Positions 48,157 through 57,184 of a stretch of 64,000 nucleotides of DNA are shown one piece after another. This DNA comes from Thelonectria olida. Taxonomy: Eukaryota > Ascomycota > Sordariomycetes > Hypocreales > Nectriaceae. Location of the stretch: contig JAGPYM010000015.1 in NCBI GenBank assembly GCA_020736575.1, positions 956,635-1,020,634 of the forward strand. The letters are read 5' to 3'. Numbering within the stretch: the first letter of the stretch is position 1; the number at the start of each line of letters is the position of its first letter. The notes below the pieces were generated by a model. It had not been told where the DNA came from. It searched no databases and was given only the letters and a program-made list of their open reading frames with translations. Position numbers and translations under genes: made by a program.

Positions 48157-48372
48157 TAATTATAAAAAGCTAAGCTATAAAAGCCCCGCTATAGGCCGGC
48201 TTTAAGCTATAACTAAGAAATAGGCCAACTTATAAATTAGTTAGCCTAGCTCTAATAGGCAAAAGGGAATCTGGCAGGCACTAGTAGAGCGCCCGCTAAG
48301 TTAAAGTCTTATAATATACTAATACCTACCTATTCTATTTCTAATCTTACCCTAGTTAATAACCCACTTATA
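48157..48372 (+). repeat. Element A 3' LTR
   Basis: A 216-bp direct repeat partner of 40649-40864 that starts TAATTATAAAAAGCTAAG and ends ACCCACTTATA. It differs from the 5' copy mainly by transitions. Confidence 0.85.
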
Positions 48373-51300
48373 TTAATAATTAAACTAATAATATATATAA
48401 TACTTAAAAGTATTTTTATAATAAAATAATAGAAAGAGTTATTAATATTAATTAAAATATAAAAAGTATTAATAGTAATAAGCTATTAAGCTTTAATAAT
48501 ATTATAAGTCTTATATTATTTAATAATAGTAAGAGTATAAGTAGTAGTATAAATATATTTAAACTTATTATTATATTTAAACTTTTAAAAAGTATAATAG
48601 TTTATAATAATAATAGTTTTAATATCCTTTTAATAAGTTAGTAATAAATAAATAGTAAAATAAAAATTATTTATTTTATTCTTTTTATATTTATTAGTAA
48701 ACTTATATATAAAGTTATATTAAAAAATAATAAGAGTTTAAAATATAGGAATATATTTATAAGGAAGTTATAAAAAAGTTAGTAAAATTATAATAAAAGT
48801 ATTATAAAATAAATCTAATTATAAGGTTTATTATTCTTTTTATAATATTAGCATTTACTTAAGGCAGCTATTAAATAAGTTAGTTAAAACTTAATAGTAA
48901 CTAATAATTAAATATATAAAAGATATAAATATTATAACTAATAATAAGCTTTTTTAAAATAGACTTTTATTTAATAATAGTAGTTTAGCTAGGCTTTTAA
49001 TTAATAGTATACTTAAGGTAGAAAATATAATTAAACTTAAGTAAGTTAATAATAATTTTAAATAAAAATAAAAGATATTATAATAGGGACTTTAGGCTAC
49101 CTCCATTTAGGACGGAACCGGAGGAAATTACTATTTTAAAACAAGCTAGCTAATATAGTAAATTTAATTAGCTGCCCGGCTATATAAGGAAATGAAGGCC
49201 TTTTTAAGGAATCCAAGCTGTTTAAAACATTAGTAAGATTAAGAATTCAAGTAAGCTTTTTATAATAAGAATTAAAAATCATTCTTTTGAATGTTTATTA
49301 TACAGTTAATTATTTAATACTCTTTTTAATAATATATCTTTTAAACTAAGATTTATTAGCATCCTTTAGTTTAAAGTAATATAAAGCAACCCTTTAAGAT
49401 ACTATTTATTTTAACTCTTTCTTACCTTATTTAGGGTTATTAGTTAGTTTCTTAGCCTCTACCACTCCCTATATTATTAGAAATCATATTAAAAAGATAA
49501 GGTAAAAAGACTAGTTATATAATTAATAAGTTATATTTAATAACTAGTAATTAATACCCTTTAATTAAGTTTATATAACTAGGCGCATCCAATTAACTAT
49601 TTTACTTATACTTTTATACTATTATAAGAACTTATATAATAAAAAAAGGAAGGTAAGAGATAGAAAGTATAGTATTTTAGGGATGTAAATAATAAAATAA
49701 AAATAAGAGAAAAGTGTAAATAGTAATATACTTAAAATTCTCTTTAGCTTAAAGATTTTAATAATTAGGGTAAATAATTTTAATTATTTTATTAGTTAAT
49801 TAAAAGTTATAAATTGGAAATCTACCTATTATTTTAATACTATTACTATTTAGCAATCTACTTTTTATAATAATACTCTATTAGTTATAATTATAATAAA
49901 ACTTAAACTTTTATATTTTTAATTGGATAAGTAAGATTAAAATTATAGCAACCCTATATAAGATTTTAAGTGAGTTTTAAAGCAACCTAAGGCTTCCAGC
50001 TAATAGATTCCACTTTAAAAGTCTTAATTATAATAAATTTAGAAATAGTAATTCTATAATCTTAGCTTTAAAACTAAGGAAAAGCTATTTTAAGCTGAAA
50101 ATAAAACAGCCACTTATATTTAAAAAAGTTAGTAAAGCTAATTAATTAGTCCTTCCTAAAGAAATCTTAATATTAATTATAATTCTTATTATTATAATTT
50201 TTAGGTTTTTATACTTAATAGAGTTATTATAATATTTACTATTAGAATATATTTTATTAAGAGATATATAAAAAGGGTAGAATTTAAAATAATAATAAAA
50301 GTATTAGAAGTATTATTTATATTAGAAATTAAAACTTAAAGGAACGGAAGTCCTATATTATATATTACTAAAAGCTATATACTATTATTATTACTTCCTT
50401 TTATATTTATATAGACCCCTTCTTCTTCCTTTAGTAGGAATATAAACTCTACTTATACCCTTTTTAAACATATATTAGGTAGTAATAATTAGGGTGCTAC
50501 TATTATATTTAATTAACCTATTATAATACTAGGTTTATTTTCTTTTTTATCCCTCTAGTTTAGAGAGATTAGTAGAACCTTTTAAATAAGTAAAGTTAAA
50601 ATATTTAATAATATTACGAAGCTTTTTAAGCAAATAGCTAATATATAGTTTAAATCTATACTATTAGCTATAAAGTTTAATAAGAAGTTTAATAACTGCA
50701 ATATTATACAATTCTTATAATAGTATAATTATTATATAGATAATAGAACTATTAAAAAAGCTATATAAGTTAACTATATTAAATAGTATATTATATTAGA
50801 ATATTCCAATTATATTTAATAAGCTATAAAGAACTATATTTAGGATAAAGCTTAAAAGAACCTTAAGTATATATTTATATACTAGAATAAAAAACAACTT
50901 AACTTATATAATAATTAGTTATATATTCTTAATATTAAATACTTTTAAAATAATAATTACTCTTATATTACTTTATTTTTATTAAATATTAGTATATTTA
51001 TAAGAAAGTCAATTTAATTAGTTAGAAAAACTTAATACTTAATATAAAGGCAATTTTTCACACTATACTAATAGGCATTTAAAATTAAATTTATAAGAAA
51101 TTTAATAAGGATCCTAATAATATTAGTATTATAAGGTATAAAAAGGTCTATACCTAATTATATAATTTTATTAATTATTAAATCCGACTTAAAGTCTAGT
51201 TATTTAAGTCTTTTAAGCTCCTAGAGCTAATTTTTAAAAAAGCTAATACTACTTCCATATTAATAAATTTATCTAATTTAATACCTTAAATAAAACCTAA

Positions 51301-51500
51301 AAAAGAAAAGACAAGTATTAAAAATAATACCTCTATTATAAAAAGTCTTAAAAAGAAGTGTAAATAATTAAATATTAATATTACTTAAAACTAATAAAAT
51401 ACAAGTAATATAAAAGTGCATATTACTAAAATAGTTACTTAAAAACTTAACCTTTTTCTATAAATCTAATAATAGGAAATAGTTAATTAGTTTAATAATA
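48373..51500. other. AT-rich degraded sequence, origin only partly clear
   Basis: No usable frame. A less AT-rich patch at about 49,080-49,260 (CTACCTCCATTTAGGACGG, CCCGGCTATATAAGGAA) looks like an LTR with a TATA-like box and could be the left end of element B. No matching second copy lies in the window, so this remains a guess. Confidence 0.35.
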
Positions 51501-54013
51501 ACCCCTTTAATATTAATACTAAAACATTTTATAATAGATTATACTACTATTATAATTATAATAAACATATTAGTAGAAATTGCAAAATACTTTAAAATAA
51601 TAGAATTAATAAGTATGCTAATTATAATTAGTCTGCTAGAGTAATATAGTATAGAAACTAAGAAATTGCACTTCCCCTAGCTTTAACTTAAAAGTTTATT
51701 TAAACTAGCACTTCTATTTAATAACTATTAATCTTCTATACTAAACGCTTTCCTTATTTACTTCTAGCTATAATAATTATTAGTTATATAAAAAGTAGGC
51801 CTAGCAGCCTAAGTCCTTAGAACCTTATAAAAGAAGAAATTGCTAATATTAATAAGTTCCTTAAGTGTAATTTAACTTTCCTATTTAGATGATTATTTAT
51901 AATTAGGTTAAATAATAAGAGGGTACTATTATTATATAATACTAAAACCTTACTATTTAAAACTAATATTATTCTTATTAATAAGCCTATTAAAGCTAAT
52001 TTCCTATTTAATCCTATTATTTATACCTTACTAATTAAAATTAATACTATTAAATGCAAGTAACTATAATATAATAAAAGTAATATTAATATAAAGTAAG
52101 AGAATGTTTTATAAACCTAAGGAAGAGATAATAATAAAACTGCTTTTATAAAGAATTACTAATAATTTATCTACTAACTTACTAGGGAGTTTTTATAAAA
52201 GAAGTTTAATATTATTTTAAAGGATTTATATTATTTTAATTTAACTTTAGGACGGACTATTATTATAAGTATAAGAGATATTATAAAAGGAGTTAAAAAG
52301 ATAAATTATATTAAGTATAAACTAATTAGTTTATTAATTAACTTAAAAACTTATAAACCTAAATTAAATATAATACTTATAAATATTTTAAAAATTATAA
52401 GTAACTATTTTAATAATCTTTCTAAATTAGTAGGATGATATAATACTATTTTACTTAATAATTCTAATATATATTAAAATAATAGTTAAAATAATATATT
52501 TAAATTTAATAATTATATTAAAATTTCCTAATATTTTATTTAATTTATTAAAAGTATACTTATATAATAGCAACTAAACTTATATAATTATACTATTAAT
52601 ATTATTTAATTTAATAATTTATTTATAGCTAAGAAGAAAACCATATTATAATATTAAAACCTTTTAAAAGTCCAAATTTAACTTAATAATTCTAAGGGAC
52701 TAGTACAAAAAGCTATAATTAATACTAGGTTTAAAAGAAATATTATTTTAATAGACCTTTTAACTATATATAGTATTTCTTATAAAAAGGGTACTATAAG
52801 TATAATATTATACTCTAATAATTATATTAATATACTAGGTAAAGTAATAGTTAAGCTCTTTATTAGTAATATTTAAATTAAATAGAGAATATATATTATA
52901 CTACTAAAAAGAGTCTTAATTAGCTTTATTTTAAGTATACTATTTATTAGATTAATAAGAGTTTTATTTAATTATTTATCTAAAAATAATATAATATTAC
53001 TTTAATATTAATTAGATAATATATATATTATTACCCCTATTATAAGTAATATTTAATAGGAGCTTTTAAAAATAGGCTAATATTCTTAAGTATATAAAAT
53101 AACTTCTTATAATATTAATATTTTCTCTACTTATAATTAGAACTAATATAATAATATACTATTATAGAAAGATATTTATTTAATTAAATAGATTTTAAAA
53201 AAAGGAGTTATAAATATACTTTTAGCTATTACTAATTATATTACTAAAAAATATTATAATACACTTTAAAAGGCTAAGGATAAATTACAATTTCTTTATA
53301 TAAGCCCTTAGCTAGGCCAGAAGGTTATTAAAATTAATACTATATATAAAAAGAAAGAATTAAAAGTTTACCCATTTAATAATATTCCATCTAATAGAAC
53401 TATTCTTAAAGGAAATCCTTACTAAAAAGAGAAAAAATAAAATAAAATTATATACCTATTAGATAAGAATTTAAATTATACTAACTATATTATATTAAAA
53501 TTCTCTAAATTAAAACTAGGATTTCATTTTAATACTAAAAGACTTTAAGCTTTAACTAATTAAATCTCTAATATATTAACCCTAGAAGAAATTAATATTT
53601 TTTATTAAATATTATTTAATTAAAAAGCTATTTTAATATAAGAATTTAAATATTACAAATTAGTTAACCCTATTATTACACCCCTATAAATTATTAAGGT
53701 TATTAAATATAAAGCTTAGCAAGCAGGTAGCATTCCTATTCTAAAAGGAGCTAAAAGACTAGCTATTAACCTACTTAAAATATATATAAAGAGAAGGATT
53801 TTAAAGGAAGGACATATAGCATATAGAAATCCTTAGTTCCTTATTTAAAAGAAGAATAGAAGCTATAAATTGATCAATTCGGCTATATACTATAATAGGT
53901 ACACCCTTTATAATGCCTTAAGCCCTATAGGAGCTAAGGAGTTCTCTAAAGACTTTAGAATATATAAAATTCTCTCCTTATTTAACTTCTTTTCTAGATA
54001 TAACTAAATTCTA

Positions 54014-54018
54014 CTAAA
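54014..54018 (+). repeat. Target-site duplication CTAAA, left copy
   Basis: CTAAA lies directly before the TG of the 5' LTR and is repeated at 62243-62247 after the CA of the 3' LTR. Five bases is the usual gypsy duplication length. Confidence 0.9.
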
Positions 54019-54099
54019 TGTCACGGTCCGTAACGAACACCCCATCACGTGCCAGAAATCAGCCCCAACTTGCCCCACTTTTACCACCCAATCATCGGA

Positions 54100-54186
54100 G
54101 GATCACCTTCCAGAGCGTGATCCAAACAACTGGATCACCCTCTCAATCGTGATCCAAGGGAAGGCTCACGATCTCAACCGTGATCC
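54100..54186 (+). promoter_or_regulatory. Five GTGATCC/GGATCAC heptamers in the LTR U3
   Basis: GGATCAC occurs at 54100 and 54132, and its reverse complement GTGATCC at 54117, 54149 and 54180. The cluster ends 18 bp before the TATA box, the right place for promoter elements. The same cluster recurs in the 3' LTR. The factor that might bind is unknown. Confidence 0.5.
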
Positions 54187-54203
54187 AAGGAAAACACCCT
54201 TAG

Positions 54204-54210
54204 TATATAA
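54204..54210 (+). promoter_or_regulatory. LTR TATA box
   Basis: TATATAA in the 5' LTR, with a copy at 62040-62046 in the 3' LTR. It predicts a transcript starting around 54,235-54,250, which would mark the U3/R border. Confidence 0.6.
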
Positions 54211-54408
54211 ACACATTCATTTAGCACACTAGATAGATACAGCTACTTCAGCTTTCAATACAACTTGGTTACACTCATCTACTTTGAGCACATTACCAGA
54301 CGTAACAACCCACTACATTGCTCAGACCTTAACGCCCTGATCTCTCTGCCAACATAAACCTAGAACCCTCTAGTCTTATCCGTTGGGAATTGACCAGATC
54401 GTTACACG

Positions 54409-54417
54409 TTGAAAGCT
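54409..54417 (+). other. Candidate self-priming primer-binding site
   Basis: TTGAAAGCT begins two bases after the 5' LTR and is the exact reverse complement of AGCTTTCAA at 54250-54258 within the LTR, about 46 bp after the TATA box. No TGG-type tRNA primer site follows the LTR. Tf1/sushi-type chromoviruses prime reverse transcription with the folded 5' end of their own RNA, and this geometry fits. The match is nine bases; the mechanism is inferred. Confidence 0.45.
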
Positions 54418-54469
54418 CTTGTTCAGAAGGTTACCGCGTTACCCTGAGCAATACCGTACTACCGCAACC

Positions 54470-57166
54470 ATGTCCGGAAGTCGACCTACCAACACTCCCA
54501 ACCCTGCGTTGAACAACTCACCCCCGGCTTACAACACTCCACCTAGCAATGCGGAGGTTGCCACTGAAGTCCAGCAACTTCGGAACTTGGTCAACCAACT
54601 CCGTACTCAGGTGCAGAGTCAAGGACAACAAGCCCCGGCCATTCAACAGGATGGAGGACGTGATCCCGGCGAAGCAGTCAAACCACCTCAACCGGAACCC
54701 TTCAACGGAACCTCCAAAGACGTTGTACCTTTCCTTACACGACTTGGAACCTACTTCCGATGGTTCCCACGCAGACTTGCCTCGGCCGAAGGAAGGGTCA
54801 TGTACGCCTACAGTCGCATGGAGGGAACCGCAGCCACTTGGTTCGAACCTATCATGAGAGACTACCTCGAGCATGACGACGACGTCAGTCGAGACCAAGA
54901 CACGGTCAACATCTTCTCGGAATGGGACAATTTCGAAACTGCACTCAAAGACACATTCGGAATGGTCAACGAAGAACGACAAGCAGCCACCGACATCTAC
55001 CAGATCAAACAACTCAAGTCTGCTGCCGGTTACTCCGTTGCATTTCGACAAGTTGCAGCCAAACTTGAATGGGATGATGATGTACTCATGGAAATCTACT
55101 ATCAGGGACTCAAAGAAGAAGTCAAAGACGAAATCTACAAGGCGGAACGCCCCGAGACCCTCACGGAGTTCATCACCATGGCCGTCAAGATCGACGAAAG
55201 ACAGTACGAACGCAGAAGAGAGAAGGCCCGAGAACGCCGCACGGGACGAAACACCTCTTACGACCCTTACTACCCTAACCGGTATCAAGCAAACAACAAC
55301 AAGGGAAAAGGAAGAGCCCGTCAAGGCAACACCTCCTACGGCACGAACTCAGGACCCATGGAGCTCGGAGCCACTCAACGAGACTATTCGCAAGTCACTT
55401 GTTGGAACTGTGGAAAGAAGGGACATTTCGAAAGCAAGTGTCGAAACCCCAACAAAACCAACCAGAAGTTCAAACCTGTCCCAGAAGGTAAGCGACGCTT
55501 GAACAACACTAACCGACAGGACGAACCACAAATGGCAGTCAGAACGGCTACCAGAACGCTGGCAGCAACCACCATGGTCACGACCGACCCAGTGGATCAC
55601 GACAAACGACGCAAGTACGCCCTACAGCATCAAGCAACGTGCACAAACAAAAACTGCTACGTGTGCATTGATGGCAAGATCAACGAGTACCTTGAACCCC
55701 AGGAGCATGCCCTGATGCACTGGACGGCGTGCTACGACGACAACTGCCACACCCACAGGAACGGCAAAGACAACGGATATTATCCCCGCAAGCTTCAGCG
55801 AAAGGAAGGACAGAAGATGCGACTCACTGCATACGACGAAACCTGTCCAGGAAATTGCCAGATTCGCGAGGACAAGGAATGGGTGAAGGTACCAATTAAC
55901 ACACCCAAGGATGACGCACCCAACCAGGACATCCCAAAGAAAACCCTCGCAATGGCACGAAGTGGTTACGACAACGGAGGAATCCCCAATGACACCGTAC
56001 TATTGGCATCACGGAGTCTGTACAAGGAACGGGAGGAAGCCGAGCACGACGACGCTGACACAACGATTCAACTGGACGCCCGATCCAACCTACGCAAACA
56101 AAGTATCGCCAAGTACGCCACATGGAGACCAGTCCCCGAACCACGAAAGACCGGACACATTGGTCAGAACAACACAAAGATTCTCGCAATGGTCCGCAGG
56201 AGTAAGGCAGCAAGCCCGGAAGGAAGCGACATCGTCTACAACGAAGAGGAAAAACGATACACCAAGGCTAGGAACCTACAGCCGAAACGTCAACAAGTCA
56301 ACAAACCTGACGATCTCGACCTAAGTCCAGCCGACGCCGAACTTATCAACCTCGTGAAACGAGAACTCGCAACTCAAAGCAAGGACGACATCCCGCAACC
56401 CTTTTTAACACTGTCAGACTTGGACAGGGCCCGAGAATTGGGACTACCAGTCAACACATGGCATGTGTTTCCTGACTCGCTCGACAACGCGCAGTCAACC
56501 AGACAACCACGAACCGGAGAACCGGTCATCTACGAAACACCCGACGAGGAATCGGAAGACATCGCAGAAGAAGGAGAGACAAGACGAGTCCACCCAATTC
56601 ATGAACAGATCAGACGAGGACAGAGAATCGATGCCGAAGAACTCTATGTCCACGGTGTGACACGACAAGCAATGCAATCCGGAAAACATGAACTTCATCA
56701 GTCGCACGAAGACGACGCACCCATCCTCAGCACAATGCACCAGGATCACCATGTGATCTCATGGGTATCTTGCTACTACCACGATTGCACACACCACCTG
56801 AACGACAAAGTCAAGAACGACTGTTACCCACTACGATTGGGACCGTACCCAATTGGACGATGGTATCAAGCCACCGACCTAGCGTCACGAAGGACTGTGA
56901 CCTGGCTACACCATCTGAACGTTGCCATCCTAGCGGAGTACACACACGCACTCCCCAAGAAATGCCTGGACGGAACGTACGACGAAGTCAGATGCTTGCA
57001 CCCCGAGTGCCTCGTACACGAACGAGCCAAGATAGCGGATTGGCACAGGAAGCATCCAGCACGATACACACGACCCTACAACGTACCACCCAAGAAGAAC
57101 GACACGGTGGAAGACTGGGTCAAGGAAGTGCACCAGAAGTCAAAAAACGACAAACGCCGCCTGTAA
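54470..57166 (+). CDS. gag: Gag protein of the young chromovirus
   Basis: 898 aa from the ATG at 54470 (MSGSRPTNTPNPALNN); the frame upstream opens only at a TTG. The capsid-like region (about residues 80-290) includes PQPEPFNGTSKDVVPFLTRL, AATWFEPIMRDYL and AGYSVAFRQVAAKLEWDDDV, the retrotransposon Gag pattern. A CCHC zinc knuckle, CWNCGKKGHFESKC, lies at residues 311-324. An unusually long tail of about 570 residues follows. It contains four Cx4Cx2[C/H] motifs at about residues 391, 421, 768 and 842 (CTNKNCYVC, CYDDNCHTH, CYYHDCTHH, CLHPECLVH). The last codons carry the slippery site for the -1 shift into Pol. Gag forms the cytoplasmic particle; the tail's role is unknown. Confidence 0.9.
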   Translation: MSGSRPTNTPNPALNNSPPAYNTPPSNAEVATEVQQLRNLVNQLRTQVQSQGQQAPAIQQDGGRDPGEAVKPPQPEPFNGTSKDVVPFLTRLGTYFRWFPRRLASAEGRVMYAYSRMEGTAATWFEPIMRDYLEHDDDVSRDQDTVNIFSEWDNFETALKDTFGMVNEERQAATDIYQIKQLKSAAGYSVAFRQVAAKLEWDDDVLMEIYYQGLKEEVKDEIYKAERPETLTEFITMAVKIDERQYERRREKARERRTGRNTSYDPYYPNRYQANNNKGKGRARQGNTSYGTNSGPMELGATQRDYSQVTCWNCGKKGHFESKCRNPNKTNQKFKPVPEGKRRLNNTNRQDEPQMAVRTATRTLAATTMVTTDPVDHDKRRKYALQHQATCTNKNCYVCIDGKINEYLEPQEHALMHWTACYDDNCHTHRNGKDNGYYPRKLQRKEGQKMRLTAYDETCPGNCQIREDKEWVKVPINTPKDDAPNQDIPKKTLAMARSGYDNGGIPNDTVLLASRSLYKEREEAEHDDADTTIQLDARSNLRKQSIAKYATWRPVPEPRKTGHIGQNNTKILAMVRRSKAASPEGSDIVYNEEEKRYTKARNLQPKRQQVNKPDDLDLSPADAELINLVKRELATQSKDDIPQPFLTLSDLDRARELGLPVNTWHVFPDSLDNAQSTRQPRTGEPVIYETPDEESEDIAEEGETRRVHPIHEQIRRGQRIDAEELYVHGVTRQAMQSGKHELHQSHEDDAPILSTMHQDHHVISWVSCYYHDCTHHLNDKVKNDCYPLRLGPYPIGRWYQATDLASRRTVTWLHHLNVAILAEYTHALPKKCLDGTYDEVRCLHPECLVHERAKIADWHRKHPARYTRPYNVPPKKNDTVEDWVKEVHQKSKNDKRRL

Positions 57167-57184
57167 CAGAGCCACAGGACCGGC
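57142..57184 (+). promoter_or_regulatory. Programmed -1 ribosomal frameshift signal at the gag-pol junction
   Basis: The heptamer A AAA AAC (57142-57148) is in the correct phase in Gag (TCA AAA AAC). After a 7-nt spacer comes a predicted stem: GCCG and CCTGT (57156-57164) pair with ACAGG (57074+100, i.e. 57174-57178) and CGGC (57181-57184), with a 9-nt loop and a 2-nt bulge. The Gag stop follows at 57164-57166, inside the structure. Slipping by -1 continues as CGA CAA ACG into the Pol frame. All three parts match known -1 sites. Confidence 0.8.

Larger units (their letters stand above)
40649..48372 (+). mobile_element. RIP-degraded Ty3/gypsy LTR retrotransposon, element A
   Basis: About 7.7 kb bounded by two clearly related 216-bp direct repeats. 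A G7-containing polypurine tract sits just before the 3' copy. Internal relics run in gypsy order: reverse transcriptase at about 43,140-43,700, then integrase core at about 45,260-45,545. No functional frame is left. The longest open stretch is 65 codons at 42,986-43,183, ending just before the RT relic. I could not confirm a target-site duplication: bases outside the repeats do not match after mutation. Confidence 0.85.
40310..54018. repeat. AT-rich RIP-mutated block (left part)
   Basis: Composition changes within tens of bases after 40,285: long TA-rich sequence with TpA everywhere, frequent in-frame TAA/TAG and almost no frame over 60 codons. GC-rich islands survive mainly in LTR-like segments. 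The translated relics show Cys to Tyr, Asp to Asn, Gln to stop and Gly to Arg, all C-to-T or G-to-A changes. This is the known signature of repeat-induced point mutation on transposons. The block resumes after the young element, from 62,248 to the window end. It holds at least two degraded gypsy elements. Confidence 0.9.
54019..54406 (+). repeat. Young element 5' LTR
   Basis: 388 bp from TGTCACGGTCCG to GATCGTTACA. It contains a cluster of GTGATCC/GGATCAC heptamers (54100-54186) and a TATATAA box (54204-54210). Confidence 0.95.

Noticed and set aside
40640..48380. A target-site duplication around element A
   Set aside because: Five-base flanks (TAATT and TTAAT) do not match, and in TA-rich mutated DNA a chance match would mean little.
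40310..54018. Mitochondrial insert or centromere as explanation of the AT-rich block
   Set aside because: Paired LTRs, a polypurine tract and gypsy RT/integrase relics identify it as mutated retrotransposons. A centromere made of such repeats cannot be excluded but has no direct support.
55842..55900. A fifth Cx4C motif in Gag (TCPGNCQI)
   Set aside because: The spacing is Cx3C without the following His/Cys, so I did not count it with the four exact copies.
56761..57147. An ATG-initiated start for Pol inside gag
   Set aside because: The residues before the slippery site are a shadow of the Gag frame and show no protease homology; the phased A AAA AAC site explains Pol expression better.
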